A stretch of DNA of 64,000 bases from Gemmobacter caeruleus (GTDB lineage: Bacteria; Pseudomonadota; Alphaproteobacteria; Rhodobacterales; Rhodobacteraceae). Made by a program: the position numbers and the translations under genes. The first letter of the stretch is position 1. Each line of letters starts with the position of its first letter. The stretch spans positions 1 to 64,000 of the forward strand of contig NZ_VKKX01000033.1 in the NCBI RefSeq assembly GCF_008271655.1, written 5' to 3'. Under the pieces are notes generated by a model. That model saw only the letters and a program-made list of their open reading frames with translations. It was not told the origin of the DNA and ran no database searches. Below are positions 54,999 through 64,000 of this stretch, in pieces.

Positions 54999-56302
54999 CC
55001 GCGCTTTCGCATCATGGCGCCGGCATGGCGCCGACCGAGACGCTGGCCCCCGCGCTGCGCCGTGCGGCGGTGGTCACGGTCTTGCGCATCGGGCTGCTGG
55101 GTCTGTGGTTCTTCGCGCTGATCCGGGCCTATCGCGCCATCGGCGACCTGCCCGGCGGTCTGGCCGAGGCAGGGACGCTCGCCTTGCTCATGGCGGGGAT
55201 CAAGCTTTTCACCTCCGCGCTGTCCGATCCGTTCGACCTGCGGGTCGTCGGTCAGGTGCCGGCGCTGGCCGAGGGGCCGGCCCGCGTGGCAATCTGGCGC
55301 GCGGCGCAGCAGGGGCGGCTGCTGGCGGCGGCGCTGGTATTGCTGGCGGGGCTGGCGCTGGCCGGGCCGCTGGCGCGGCATCTGCTGCATGCGCCCGACG
55401 CGGCCGGGGCGGTACGGCTGGCCGCATTGGCCGCCGCGCTGGAAATGGCCTATCGCGGATATCTGTCCGACAACCAGTCGCGCGAACGCTTTGGCCGATT
55501 CCTCGCGCTGGAGGCCGCCTTGCAGCTGCTGCGCATCGCAGGATTGCTGATCGTGGCGCGGGTGGCCGGGCTGACCGCGGCCGGGTTTCTGTTCGCCTAT
55601 GCCGGGGCGACGGCGCTGGTCTTGCTGCCGGCCATTCTGCTGTCAGGCGCGGCGCGGGCGCGGCTGTGGCAGGTGGTGCCGGGCGATCTGGCGGCCTGCT
55701 GGGCCTATCTGCGCTGGATCGTGCCCGCCATGCTGCTGGCCGCCCTGGTCGAGCGGCTGGACATCTTTCTGCTGACCAGCCTGCGCGGCGCCGCCGAGGC
55801 GGGGCTTTACGGCGCGCTGCTGCCACTTTTGCTGGTGCCTGAGATGGTGGCGGGCTTTGCCGCCCATGCGCTGCAACCCCGCATCGCCGAGATGATGGCG
55901 CGCGGGCAATTGCTGCGCTTCTGGGGTGGCGTTCTGCGGCTGACCGTGCCGCTGGCGGCGCTGGTCGGGCTGGGGGTCGCCTTGCTGCCAGGCGCGGTGA
56001 TCGCGGCAACGATCGGCCCGGCCTATGCCGAGGCGGCCCCTGCGCTGCGGTTGCTGGTGCTGGCGGTGATGGCCTGGGTCGCGGTGGTGCCGGTGCCGCT
56101 TTCGGCGGTGGCGATGGCGCGGCCACGCCTCACGCTGACCATTACCGTCGTGCAGGCGGGGCTGATCGCGGTGGCGGGGCTGGCGCTGATCCCGTCGCAT
56201 GGCGCGACAGGCGCGGCGGTGGCGGTGCTGATCATGCGGCTGGGCGTGGGCGCCATGGTCTGCGCCGCCGCGCTGCGCCTCCCGGCGGAGCCGGTGCCAT
56301 GA
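54995..56302 (+). CDS. Polysaccharide flippase (Wzx/MATE-like)
   Basis: A 435-residue integral membrane protein with about 12-14 helices, of the oligosaccharide flippase type that moves lipid-linked repeat units across the inner membrane. The GTG start at 54995 overlaps the previous stop (GTGA) and follows GGAAAAGG; an internal ATG at 55025 lacks a ribosome site. Polar landmarks: R-G-Y-L-S-D-N-Q-S-R-E-R-F-G near 155, and P-A-M-L-L-A-A-L-V-E-R-L-D-I-F-L-L near 245, typical of Wzx proteins. Confidence 0.82.
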   Translation: MTALSHHGAGMAPTETLAPALRRAAVVTVLRIGLLGLWFFALIRAYRAIGDLPGGLAEAGTLALLMAGIKLFTSALSDPFDLRVVGQVPALAEGPARVAIWRAAQQGRLLAAALVLLAGLALAGPLARHLLHAPDAAGAVRLAALAAALEMAYRGYLSDNQSRERFGRFLALEAALQLLRIAGLLIVARVAGLTAAGFLFAYAGATALVLLPAILLSGAARARLWQVVPGDLAACWAYLRWIVPAMLLAALVERLDIFLLTSLRGAAEAGLYGALLPLLLVPEMVAGFAAHALQPRIAEMMARGQLLRFWGGVLRLTVPLAALVGLGVALLPGAVIAATIGPAYAEAAPALRLLVLAVMAWVAVVPVPLSAVAMARPRLTLTITVVQAGLIAVAGLALIPSHGATGAAVAVLIMRLGVGAMVCAAALRLPAEPVP

Positions 56303-57447
56303 CGCTGCGCATCGGTCATGTGAAGGGCAATTACGGCCAGGTGGGCGGCATCGAATCCATGCTGGAGGGGGTGATGCCGCATCTGGCGGATCAGCCCGGG
56401 GCAGAGCCGGTGGTCTATTTCCTGACCCGCACGCGCGACCCGGCGCTGGAGGCGCGATTGTCGGCGGGCGGGCGGGTCACGCTGCGCCCGATCCGCTGGC
56501 GCGGGCTGGCCGCCGCGCCGCTGGCGGCACGGGCGCTGGCGCGGGCCATGGCGGCGGATGGCGTGGCGGTGATGCACAGCCATGACATGCGCGCCAATCT
56601 GCTGGCGGCGCTGCAACAGCCCTTTTCGCGCAGGCGGTGGATTTGCCATATCCATGGCTGGCTGGGCGCCACGCATCGCCCGCTTTACCGTGCTTTCGAG
56701 GCGGTGGACCGTGCCCTGATGCGCCGCGCCGATCTGGTGCTGACCGGGTCGCATGCCACGCTGGCCGAGGTGCAGGCCGCCGGCGCGCGGCAGGCGCGGA
56801 TGCTGCCCAATGCCATCGCGCTGCCGCCCGATCTGCCGCAGGCCGAAGCGCGGGTGCGGCTGGGCCTGCCGCCCGGCGCGGTGATCTTTACGGTGATGGG
56901 GCGGCTGCATCCCGGCAAGGGGCAGGATCTGTTCCTGCGCGCCCTTGCCGCCCTGCCGCGCGAGGCCAACTGGCATGGTGTCCTGACGGGCACCGGCCCC
57001 GAGGATGCGGCGCTGAAATCGCTGGCCGGCGATCTGGGCATCGCCGCGCGGCTGCGCTTTACCGGCTTTGTGGAGGCGACGGCCCCCTGGGTCGCCGCCA
57101 GCGACGTGATCGCCGTGCCCTCGCGCAAGGAAAGCCTGCCGCTGACCTGCCTGGAGGGGATGGCGGCGGCGCGGGCCGTCGTCGCGGCGGCGGCGGGCGA
57201 CCTGCCGCGCGTGATCTCAGATGGCCAAAGCGGGCTGATCGTGCCGATTGACGATGCGGGCGCGCTGGCCACCGCCTTTGCCCGGCTGCTGCCCGATGCC
57301 GCGCTGCGCGCCCGGCTCGGCGCCGAGGCCCGGGCGCAGATCCTGCGCGACCACACCGCCGAGGGGCTGGCCCGGCGCATGACCGACGCGGCCCGCGATC
57401 TGGTCGCGCCCGAGGCTCAGCCCGCGACGGCCACCGTGCGGTCATAG
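56299..57447 (+). CDS. Glycosyltransferase family 4 protein
   Basis: A 382-residue GT-B enzyme. N-terminal G-Q-V-G-G-I-E-S-M-L-E-G-V near residue 14; S-H-D-M-R-A-N; the C-terminal domain has M-G-R-L-H-P-G-K-G-Q-D near 206 and the E-x7-E-like P-S-R-K-E-S-L-P-L-T-C-L-E-G-M-A near 280. 4-base overlap with the flippase gene. Its 3' end overlaps the next, convergent gene by 31 bases. Confidence 0.88.
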   Translation: MTLRIGHVKGNYGQVGGIESMLEGVMPHLADQPGAEPVVYFLTRTRDPALEARLSAGGRVTLRPIRWRGLAAAPLAARALARAMAADGVAVMHSHDMRANLLAALQQPFSRRRWICHIHGWLGATHRPLYRAFEAVDRALMRRADLVLTGSHATLAEVQAAGARQARMLPNAIALPPDLPQAEARVRLGLPPGAVIFTVMGRLHPGKGQDLFLRALAALPREANWHGVLTGTGPEDAALKSLAGDLGIAARLRFTGFVEATAPWVAASDVIAVPSRKESLPLTCLEGMAAARAVVAAAAGDLPRVISDGQSGLIVPIDDAGALATAFARLLPDAALRARLGAEARAQILRDHTAEGLARRMTDAARDLVAPEAQPATATVRS

Positions 57448-58598
57448 ATATCCGACAGGCGCTGACGAAAGCGCGGAACGGAAAATTCATCCTCTTGCCG
57501 CGCGCGTCCGGCTGTGCCGATGCGGCGCGCAAGATCGGGGTCGTTCAGCAGCCGCAGCACCGCGACCTCCAGCGCGCCGGCATCGCCCGGCGGCGTGAGC
57601 AGGCCCGACAGACCCGGCTCGATGATCGACAGCGGGCCGCCCGCGGCGGTGGCGATGACCGGGGTTTCCACCGCCATCGCCTCGATCAGCACCAGACCAA
57701 AGGGTTCTGGCTGGATCGAGGTGTGGCAGAACAGATCGAACCCCGCCATCACATCGGCCATGTCGGCCAGCCGGTAGCGCCAGCCCAGAAAATGCAGCCG
57801 GTCCGGCCCCAGACCCAGCCGGGCGGCCTGGGCATGCAGTTCGGCCTCATGCGCCTCAAGCCCGGCAGGTGCGCCGCCCGCGATGACAAAGACCGCATCG
57901 GGCCGCGCCTGCGCCACCCGGGCCGCCGCCTCCAGAAACACCGGCAGGCCCTTCCAGGGATCAAGCCGCGCCGCCGCCCCCACAATGGGGCGGCCCGGCG
58001 CGATGCCCAGTTCGCGGCGCAGCCGGCCACGATCCAGCCCGGCGCGAAAGGCAGGGCCATCCAGCGCGTCGGGCATGGTCACCGCATGGGTCGGCCAGCC
58101 CCGCGGATAGAGCGGATCGAGACAGGCCGGCGTCATCGCCAGCACCGTGTCGGACAGCGCCGACAGCATACCGGCATAGGCCCGCGTCAAGAGCGGCACG
58201 CGCGGCGCCATTTCGCGCACATGCCACAGATAGGGCACCCGCGCCCGCCGCGCGGCAAAGGCGCCATACAGGCAATAGAGCGAATTGCCATGCACCAGAT
58301 CCGGCCCGATCTGCCGCATCAGCGCCGCCAACCGCCGCACCGTGCCGGGAAAGCGCCCCAGATAGCGCGCCTGATAGGCCGGCGAAGGCAGCGTGCGCAA
58401 TTGCTGCATCGGCAGGAAATGCAGCTCTGCCCCGGCGGCGCGCAGGCGCGGCACCAGGGGTCCGTCGCCCGGCAGCACGACCGATGAGCGCTGCCCGGTT
58501 TCGGCCATCGCCTCGATCGTGCGGGCCAGCGCGATGTCGGATCCGCCCACCTCGGAATTGGGCTGCACATACAGCACATGGCGGCCCGGCGCGGTCAT
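57417..58598 (-). CDS. Glycosyltransferase family 4 protein
   Basis: A 393-residue GT-B enzyme, leftward. V-G-G-S-D-I-A-L-A-R near residue 17; A-A-R-L-D-P-W-K-G-L-P near 215; H-T-S-I-Q-P-E-P-F-G-L-V-L-I-E-A-M-A near 300 gives the nucleotide-sugar signature. 4-base overlap with the upstream polymerase gene indicates a two-gene unit. Confidence 0.88.
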   Translation of the reverse strand: MTAPGRHVLYVQPNSEVGGSDIALARTIEAMAETGQRSSVVLPGDGPLVPRLRAAGAELHFLPMQQLRTLPSPAYQARYLGRFPGTVRRLAALMRQIGPDLVHGNSLYCLYGAFAARRARVPYLWHVREMAPRVPLLTRAYAGMLSALSDTVLAMTPACLDPLYPRGWPTHAVTMPDALDGPAFRAGLDRGRLRRELGIAPGRPIVGAAARLDPWKGLPVFLEAAARVAQARPDAVFVIAGGAPAGLEAHEAELHAQAARLGLGPDRLHFLGWRYRLADMADVMAGFDLFCHTSIQPEPFGLVLIEAMAVETPVIATAAGGPLSIIEPGLSGLLTPPGDAGALEVAVLRLLNDPDLARRIGTAGRARQEDEFSVPRFRQRLSDIYDRTVAVAG

Positions 58599-60100
58599 TC
58601 GCCCCGGCTCAGCAAGCTGCGGCTGCCGCTCTCGCCCATGAGCCCGACGCGCCGCGCGGCAAGCAGCAGGCCGATCATGATCCAGAGGATCTTGAGATAT
58701 TTGTTATGGCCCAGAAAACCGCAGACCAGAAAGGCGACCAGCCCCGCCTTTATGCAGATCGCGAGCAGCCGCAGATGCGGCGGGCCGGTCTGTTCCAGCC
58801 GCGTCGCCTCGCGCCAGACGATGCCGATCATCAGGGCATAAAGGCCCAGCCCGACCAGCCCGTATTCCACCAGCAATTCCAGCGCCAGATTATGCGCACC
58901 GATATTGGTGACCAGTTCCCGCCCGTCGCGCACCGCAGAGACGGTATCGGCGGCCCAGGCCTCCAGCCGGGGATCCTCGGGCAGGCGCGTCTGCATGTCT
59001 TCGTAGAATTTCGGTCCAAAGGATTTGAACCCCGACCCCAGAAAGGGATGCTCGGCGAACATCCCCCACGCTTCGGTGACGAAAAAGGTGCGCAGCGGGG
59101 TGGAGCCTTCTTTCAGGTAGCGCGACGAAAACATCCGGTCGGCAAAGCCTGCCGGCATGGCCACCATGGCGACGATGGCCACCGCGCCCAGGGCCGCCAG
59201 CAGCGGACGCAGCGGCACCACGCCGCGCAGGATGAGGTAAAGCCCCGCAAAGCCCAACCCCAGAAACCCGGTGCGCGTATAGCTGAACACCAGCGCGATC
59301 ATCTGAAGCCCGGCCAGCCCCAGAAACAGCGCCCGCATCCAGAAGCCCGGCCAGCGTTGCCAGCAATAGATCAGCAGCGGCAGCACGATGGCGATGGTAT
59401 AGGCCAGCCAGTTGGCATCACCGATGCCGCCGGTGATGCGCTTCAACACCACGCCTTCCAGCGATTCCCGGTCGATCACACCGCCCAGGGCACCCGCCGC
59501 GACCTTGGGGTCGTCGGATTCCACCGCCAGCGAGGGCAGGAAATGTTCGGCCGCACCGATGATGCCGCAAAGCGCGATGGCCGCGAAAATCGCGACCACC
59601 GTCTGGTCCAGCGCGCGTTGCCCCTGCCCGCCGATCGTGGCGATCAGCCAGCACAGCAGCGCCATCTGCACAAAGCGGCCTGTGCCCTCCAGCGTCGCGA
59701 TCTCGGGGTGATAGGGAAAGAAATCCCAGATCAGCACCGGCACCGCATAGGCCAGCATCGCCGCATAGACCGGCGAGGCAGTGATCTTCCAGTTGGCAAA
59801 GATCTGGTGCAGCAGGATCGCCACAAGCGAGACCATCGCAAAGACCTTGGACAGGCTGGCCGGCGCCCCGGTCACCGGCGCGCTGCCCAGCACCTGAAGC
59901 GAGGTATTGGCAAAGATGTTGATCCACAGCCCAACCATGGGCGAGGCAAGGCTGAAGGCAACCGCGGCCAGCCCGATCAGCGCGATGGTAGCCTTCATCG
60001 GGTCGAGCAGCGCCGATAGCAGCAGCCAGCACAGGACCAGACCGCCGATCATGAGGCCTTGCGTGGGCCCGAAATCCAAACGATGGCGCAAGCGGAACAA
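58595..60100 (-). CDS. O-antigen ligase/Wzy-like polymerase
   Basis: A 501-residue inner-membrane protein with about 11-12 helices and a large periplasmic loop near residues 320-395. The loop has the Wzy_C/WaaL features G-M-F-A-E-H-P-F-L-G-S-G-F and, further on, N-I-G-A-H-N-L-A-L-E-L-L-V-E-Y-G-L-V-G (read in two parts). Likely polymerises the repeat units of the locus polysaccharide; ligase function cannot be excluded. Confidence 0.85.
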   Translation of the reverse strand: MFRLRHRLDFGPTQGLMIGGLVLCWLLLSALLDPMKATIALIGLAAVAFSLASPMVGLWINIFANTSLQVLGSAPVTGAPASLSKVFAMVSLVAILLHQIFANWKITASPVYAAMLAYAVPVLIWDFFPYHPEIATLEGTGRFVQMALLCWLIATIGGQGQRALDQTVVAIFAAIALCGIIGAAEHFLPSLAVESDDPKVAAGALGGVIDRESLEGVVLKRITGGIGDANWLAYTIAIVLPLLIYCWQRWPGFWMRALFLGLAGLQMIALVFSYTRTGFLGLGFAGLYLILRGVVPLRPLLAALGAVAIVAMVAMPAGFADRMFSSRYLKEGSTPLRTFFVTEAWGMFAEHPFLGSGFKSFGPKFYEDMQTRLPEDPRLEAWAADTVSAVRDGRELVTNIGAHNLALELLVEYGLVGLGLYALMIGIVWREATRLEQTGPPHLRLLAICIKAGLVAFLVCGFLGHNKYLKILWIMIGLLLAARRVGLMGESGSRSLLSRGE

Positions 60101-60245
60101 AACGATCCTCCGGCAATCGGGACAATAAAATGGCGACGGAATCTGAAAACTCGGGTTAGGCTAATGCAGGAAAGCCAATTCTTGCAAAGAAATTCCGGAT
60201 GAAGGGCCGTTTTCACCCCCGCTACGCCCGGAAGGGCGGCAGATC
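60101..60245. promoter_or_regulatory. Divergent promoter region in the exopolysaccharide locus
   Basis: 145 bases between the leftward polymerase and the rightward epimerase genes; GC is low at 60120-60205. Must contain both promoters; no exact site assigned. Confidence 0.4.
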
Positions 60246-61142
60246 ATGACCGTCGCGCCCGACCTGCCGCCCGGCGACCGGGTGCTGGTGACCGGGGCGA
60301 CCGGCTTTGTCGGGCGCCATCTCTGCGCGGCGCTGCGGGCCGGCGGGGGTGAGGTCATCGCGCTCAGCCGGTCAGGCGCGGGGGACGGGGGGCTGGCCTG
60401 CGATCTGGCGCAGGAACCGCCGGCGCGGCTGGCGGCGATGCGCCCCGCCGGCACGGTGTTTCACTGCGCGGGCGTGACCCGTGGCAGTCTGGCCGAGCTG
60501 GAGGCCGGCAATGTCACCGCCACCGCCCGCCTGCTGGAGGCCGTGGCGGCATGGCGACCGGCGCCGCGTTTCGTCATCCTGTCATCGGCGGCGATCTGGG
60601 CGCCGATGGCCCCCGACCAGAGCGCGATCGACGAAAGCCACCCCTTCGGCCCCGTCGGCGCCTATGGGGAGACCAAGCTGCGGATGACCGAACTGGCGCT
60701 GGCCTCGGGGCTGGATGTGGCGGCGGCCTGCCCCTTCAACATCATCGGCCCGGGCCAGCCCGACTGGCAGGTGCCGCAGGCGCTGTTGCAGGAGTTGCGG
60801 GCCGATCCGCATCGCATCGCGCTGCGCGATCCGGCGGTCATCCGCGACTGGATCGACGTGCGCGATGTGGTCGCGGCGCTGCGGCTGCTGGCCCGGCCCG
60901 GCACGCCGGGTGGGCTGTTCAACATCTGCACCGGGCGCGGGCTGTCGCTGCGGGCGATTCTGTCGGATCTGTGCCGGATCACGGGATTTTCGCCGCAGAT
61001 CGACGCCCCCGAGGGGCCTTCCACCGCTTCAAATGCCCGCAGTATCGGCAATCCGGGGCGAATCTTCCGGGCAACCGGATGGAAGGCCGATATCGGGCTG
61101 GACTCATCGCTTTTCGATATGGTTCACTTTGCAGGTGCCTGA
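60246..61142 (+). CDS. NAD-dependent epimerase/dehydratase family protein
   Basis: A 298-residue extended SDR. V-T-G-A-T-G-F-V-G-R-H near residue 15; a catalytic Y-G-E-T-K replaces the usual YxxxK with the family-allowed form; R-D-W-I-D-V-R-D-V near 200 and F-N-I-C-T-G-R-G near 226. Probably reduces or epimerises a nucleotide-activated sugar; the C-terminus carries G-N-P-G-R-I-F-R-A-T-G-W-K like GDP-fucose/UDP-sugar enzymes. Confidence 0.8.
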   Translation: MTVAPDLPPGDRVLVTGATGFVGRHLCAALRAGGGEVIALSRSGAGDGGLACDLAQEPPARLAAMRPAGTVFHCAGVTRGSLAELEAGNVTATARLLEAVAAWRPAPRFVILSSAAIWAPMAPDQSAIDESHPFGPVGAYGETKLRMTELALASGLDVAAACPFNIIGPGQPDWQVPQALLQELRADPHRIALRDPAVIRDWIDVRDVVAALRLLARPGTPGGLFNICTGRGLSLRAILSDLCRITGFSPQIDAPEGPSTASNARSIGNPGRIFRATGWKADIGLDSSLFDMVHFAGA

Positions 61143-61181
61143 TTTTGGCGGCATTGTCGTTAACGTATTTGAGCAGATCAG

Positions 61182-62171
61182 ATGTTTTGGAACGGTAAGA
61201 AAGTCCTCGTGACCGGGGGCGCCGGTTTCATTGGTAGTCATTTGTCCGAGTCCTTGCTGGCATCCGGCGCCGAGGTGACGATTTTCACGCGCTATTCCTC
61301 GAACGGGATTCAGGGCGCCCTTCTTGATGTGCCGCCGCAAACCTTTGCGCGGCTGCGGATCGTCGCCGGCGACCTGCGCGATGCCTCGGGCGTGGATCAG
61401 GCGGTGGCGGGGCAGGATGTGGTGTTCCATCTGGCCGCGCATATCGGCATTCCCTATTCCTATGTGCATCCCAATGACGTGGTGCAGGTCAACATGAACG
61501 GCACCGCCAATGTGCTGGAGGCCTGCCGTCGTCATGGCACCGCGCGGCTGGTGTCCTTTTCCACCTCCGAGGTCTATGGCACCGCGCAATATGTGCCGAT
61601 CGACGAGGCGCATCCGCTGCATCCGCAATCGCCCTATGCCGCGACCAAGGTCGGCGCCGATCAGCTTTGCCTGTCTTACCACCGCTCTTTCGGGCTGCCG
61701 GTGACGGTGTGCCGGCCGTTCAACACCTATGGCCCGCGCCAGCCGCCGCGCGCGGTGCTGCCCACGATCATCTCGCAGGCGCTGGCCGGGGACGAGATCC
61801 GCCTCGGGTCGCTGACACCCCGGCGCGATCTGGTCTATGTCGGCGATACGGTTTCCGGCGCGATGGCCCTGGCGCAATGCGACGCGGCCCTGGGCGAGGT
61901 GGTGAACCTCGCCACCGGCAGCGATGTCGCCGTGGGCGATCTGGCCGAAACGGTGATCCGCCTGTTGGGCGGGGGCAAGCGCATCGTCACCGACAGCGCC
62001 CGCATCCGCCCCACCGCATCCGAGGTGATGCAATTGCTGGGCGGCGCCGAAAAGGCACGGGCGCTGACCGGCTGGACCGCCGCCACGACACTGGACGATG
62101 GGCTGGGGCGCACCATTGAATGGGTGCGCCGCAACCCGCAGATTTTCAAGGATCTTTCTTACAGAATCTGA
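61182..62171 (+). CDS. NAD-dependent nucleotide-sugar 4,6-dehydratase (LegB-like)
   Basis: A 329-residue extended SDR. V-T-G-G-A-G-F-I-G-S-H near residue 11; H-L-A-A-H-I-G-I-P-Y-S-Y near 83; S-T-S-E-V-Y-G-T; Y-A-A-T-K; S-L-T-P-R-R-D-L-V-Y-V-G-D-T near 210; R-I-R-P-T-A-S-E-V near 275. The last two stretches recall the EDH_00030/LegB group that makes 4-keto-6-deoxy amino sugars for legionaminic or related acids. The pathway is otherwise not visible here. Confidence 0.82.
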   Translation: MFWNGKKVLVTGGAGFIGSHLSESLLASGAEVTIFTRYSSNGIQGALLDVPPQTFARLRIVAGDLRDASGVDQAVAGQDVVFHLAAHIGIPYSYVHPNDVVQVNMNGTANVLEACRRHGTARLVSFSTSEVYGTAQYVPIDEAHPLHPQSPYAATKVGADQLCLSYHRSFGLPVTVCRPFNTYGPRQPPRAVLPTIISQALAGDEIRLGSLTPRRDLVYVGDTVSGAMALAQCDAALGEVVNLATGSDVAVGDLAETVIRLLGGGKRIVTDSARIRPTASEVMQLLGGAEKARALTGWTAATTLDDGLGRTIEWVRRNPQIFKDLSYRI

Positions 62172-62187
62172 TTGAACGGAGGGCATC

Positions 62188-62907
62188 ATGAAGGCTGTCA
62201 TTCTGGCCGGCGGACAGGGAAAGCGGCTCAGGCCCTTTACTTCCGTGCTGCCCAAGCCGCTGATCCCCATCGACGACCGCCCGATCCTCGACATTCTGCT
62301 GAACCAGTTGGCCAATCACGGCGTGACCGAGGTGGTCATCGCGCTCAATTACCTCGGATCGCTGATCCAGTCCTATCTGGAGGCGTCGGAGGTTGGGAAG
62401 CGGCTGAAGATCCGCTATCACTGGGAAAGCCAGCCGCTTGGCACCGCCGGCGCCATCGGGACGGTGGAAGACATCGCCGACGCGCCCTTTCTGGTGATGA
62501 ACGGCGATCTGCTGACCACGCTGAACTTTGCCGAAATGTATGCGGCGCATCTGGCGCAGGGGGCGGATCTGACGGTGGGCACCACGCGGCTGTCGGTGCA
62601 GGTGCAACTGGGCGTGCTGGATATCAGCGAGGCGGGGCTGATCACCGGCTATCACGAAAAACCAAGGCTGGATTATGCCGCCAGCATGGGGGTTTACGTC
62701 TATTCGCCCGGCATCCTGCCCTTTATCCGGCCCAATACCTATCTCGATGCGCCAACCCTGGTGGTGAACCTGATCGAGGCGGGGCGCAAGGTCTATGCCC
62801 ACGCGCCCGACTGCCGCTGGATCGACATGGGCAACCCCGGCGAACATGAACGCGCCTGCGAGGAATTCATCACCCATCGCGATCTTTACCTGCCGGGTGC
62901 GGCATGA
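62188..62907 (+). CDS. Sugar-phosphate nucleotidyltransferase
   Basis: A 239-residue nucleotidyltransferase. Signature M-K-A-V-I-L-A-G-G-Q-G-K-R-L-R-P-F-T at the start; K-P-L-I-P-I-D; G-T-A-G-A-I near 87; N-G-D-L-L near 107; Y-H-E-K-P near 155. It is the short type that activates hexose-1-phosphates. Downstream of the LegB-like gene by 16 bases and overlapping the export gene by 4, so co-translated. Confidence 0.88.
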   Translation: MKAVILAGGQGKRLRPFTSVLPKPLIPIDDRPILDILLNQLANHGVTEVVIALNYLGSLIQSYLEASEVGKRLKIRYHWESQPLGTAGAIGTVEDIADAPFLVMNGDLLTTLNFAEMYAAHLAQGADLTVGTTRLSVQVQLGVLDISEAGLITGYHEKPRLDYAASMGVYVYSPGILPFIRPNTYLDAPTLVVNLIEAGRKVYAHAPDCRWIDMGNPGEHERACEEFITHRDLYLPGAA

Positions 62908-64000
62908 AACGGCTGCTGGTCCTGCTCGCGCTGATCGGTGCTGCGCCGCTGGCCGTGATGGCGGGGCCGCAGCTTGACGAAGGCGATGTGCTGACCCTGC
63001 GCATTGCCGGGATGGCCGATATTTCGGGCGACTGGCCGGTGGGGCCGGGGCGCAGCCTGACCATCCCGGGCCTTGGGCGTATCGACGATCTGGCCGATGT
63101 CGAAGACCTGAACGGGCGCTTGACCACCCTGCTGGCCGAAAGGCTGGGCGCGCCGGGGGTCAGCTTTTCGCTGGTGGTGCGCAGCTATCGGCCGGTGCTG
63201 GTGGGCGGCGCGGTCGGCACCCCGGGGCCGGTGACCTATCGCCCCGGCCTGCGCGTGATCGAGGCGGCGGCGCTGGCCGGGGCCTCGGGCGGGGGGGATC
63301 TGGCGCGCCAGATCACCATCCAGCAGGAACGCGACCGCCTGTTGCAAGCCGAGGCGCGGCTGGCCCGTGCCCTGGTGCGTGCCGCCCGTCTGGGCGCGGA
63401 AATGGCCGGGCAGGAATTCACCGCCGATCCGATGCCCGAGGTTGCCGCGCTGATCGGCGCGGAGGAGGCCACCCGCCTCATCGCGGCGGAGCGCGAGATC
63501 GCGACCACCCGCGCCGAGACCCGGCGCCTTGCGCTGAGCCGGATCGAAAGCAGCCTGACCATCGGCGCCGAGGATATCACCGCGCAAGAGGCGGTGAATG
63601 CCAGCCTCGAACAGCAACTGGTGCTGGTGCGCGACAATCTGGTCAAGTTGCAGCCGCTGTTCGACACCGGATCGCTGACCGGCGCCCGCATCCTGGAACT
63701 GCGCCGCGATTTCGTCGATATCGAGGGCCGGGTGGGCGAGGCGCGCGCCACGCTTGCCAAGGCGCGCACCGGACAGGCCGTGCTGGCCGAGGAACGCGAC
63801 GCCTTTGATTTGTCGATCCGGCTGGATCTGCTGGATCAATGGATCCAGACCCAGTTGCAGATCGCCGAGGCCGAGGCCGCACAGGATACCGCCGCGACCG
63901 CGCTGACCGCGGCGGGGCTGGGCGGCGGCGCCACGCGCCCCGGCGATTGCCAAACCACGATCCTGCGCCGCAAGGCCGATGGCACGCCCGACCTGCTGCC
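62904..64000 (+). CDS. Polysaccharide export protein (Wza/Poly_export type), partial
   Basis: The 5' part (365 codons) of an exported protein cut by the right edge. Signal peptide about 1-20. A Poly_export domain lies at 22-90 (D-E-G-D-V-L-T-L-R-I-A-G; V-G-P-G-R-S-L-T-I-P-G-L-G-R-I) and an SLBB-like segment near 95-125 (V-L-V-G-G-A-V-G-T-P-G-P-V). A long alpha-helical coiled region follows (about 135-350), more like fused adhesion-type export proteins than simple Wza. Likely the outer part of the export machinery for the locus polysaccharide. Confidence 0.85.
   Translation, partial: MKRLLVLLALIGAAPLAVMAGPQLDEGDVLTLRIAGMADISGDWPVGPGRSLTIPGLGRIDDLADVEDLNGRLTTLLAERLGAPGVSFSLVVRSYRPVLVGGAVGTPGPVTYRPGLRVIEAAALAGASGGGDLARQITIQQERDRLLQAEARLARALVRAARLGAEMAGQEFTADPMPEVAALIGAEEATRLIAAEREIATTRAETRRLALSRIESSLTIGAEDITAQEAVNASLEQQLVLVRDNLVKLQPLFDTGSLTGARILELRRDFVDIEGRVGEARATLAKARTGQAVLAEERDAFDLSIRLDLLDQWIQTQLQIAEAEAAQDTAATALTAAGLGGGATRPGDCQTTILRRKADGTPDLL

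Overview
The window looks like a chromosomal segment of a GC-rich alphaproteobacterium of the Rhodobacterales (Rhodobacteraceae/Paracoccaceae). The main clues are high GC with strong third-position G/C, a DUF2794 protein, an IalB-family protein, a DUF475 protein, a type I sulfide:quinone oxidoreductase, a large RTX/Hint locus, and the intergenic element at 26520-26580 of a type common in this group. This is inference from gene content; no 16S sequence lies inside the window.

Layout. 1-519: the upstream end of an rRNA operon read leftward (sigma70-like promoter, leader and boxA antiterminator; the 16S gene should begin just outside the left edge). 520-7255: a seven-gene operon (DUF805, DUF4129, DUF4350, MoxR ATPase, DUF58, SpoIIM-like, RDD). 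7291-13073: a leftward sulfide/efflux block (DUF2892, SQR, RND pump and adaptor). 13177-14241: DUF475 membrane protein. 14463-18165: a two-component system (periplasmic molybdopterin-fold protein, hybrid kinase with a frameshift, LuxR-type regulator). 18257-24721: MarR regulator, divergent polytopic membrane protein and a complete Liv/Urt-type ABC importer. 24758-32091: housekeeping and small genes (dapD, LOG protein, YcaQ-like protein, EF-hand protein, rlmN, IalB-like protein, asparaginase, DUF2794).

32101-44870 is the most interesting part: a leftward six-gene operon. In order of transcription it encodes an Imm11-like protein, an AHH-nuclease protein ending in a Hint (intein-like) N-terminal half, an RTX toxin-activating acyltransferase (HlyC/RtxC type), a 2452-residue RTX protein that begins with what looks like a Hint C-terminal half (ending His66-Asn67 with Thr68 after it), a cysteine-rich exported protein, and a second protein ending in a Hint N-terminal half. 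The layout is that expected for protein trans-splicing: two N-donors without any secretion signal and one C-acceptor carrying RTX repeats and a type I secretion-like tail. Splicing itself is a hypothesis; a broken ancestral fusion is the main alternative.

45048-51537: a leftward polyamine-type ABC uptake operon with a gamma-aminobutyraldehyde dehydrogenase and an upstream LysR gene. 51895-64000: an exopolysaccharide locus (sugar dehydratases/epimerases, nucleotidyltransferase, deacetylase, glycosyltransferases, flippase, Wzy-like polymerase, and the start of a Wza-like export protein that runs off the right edge).
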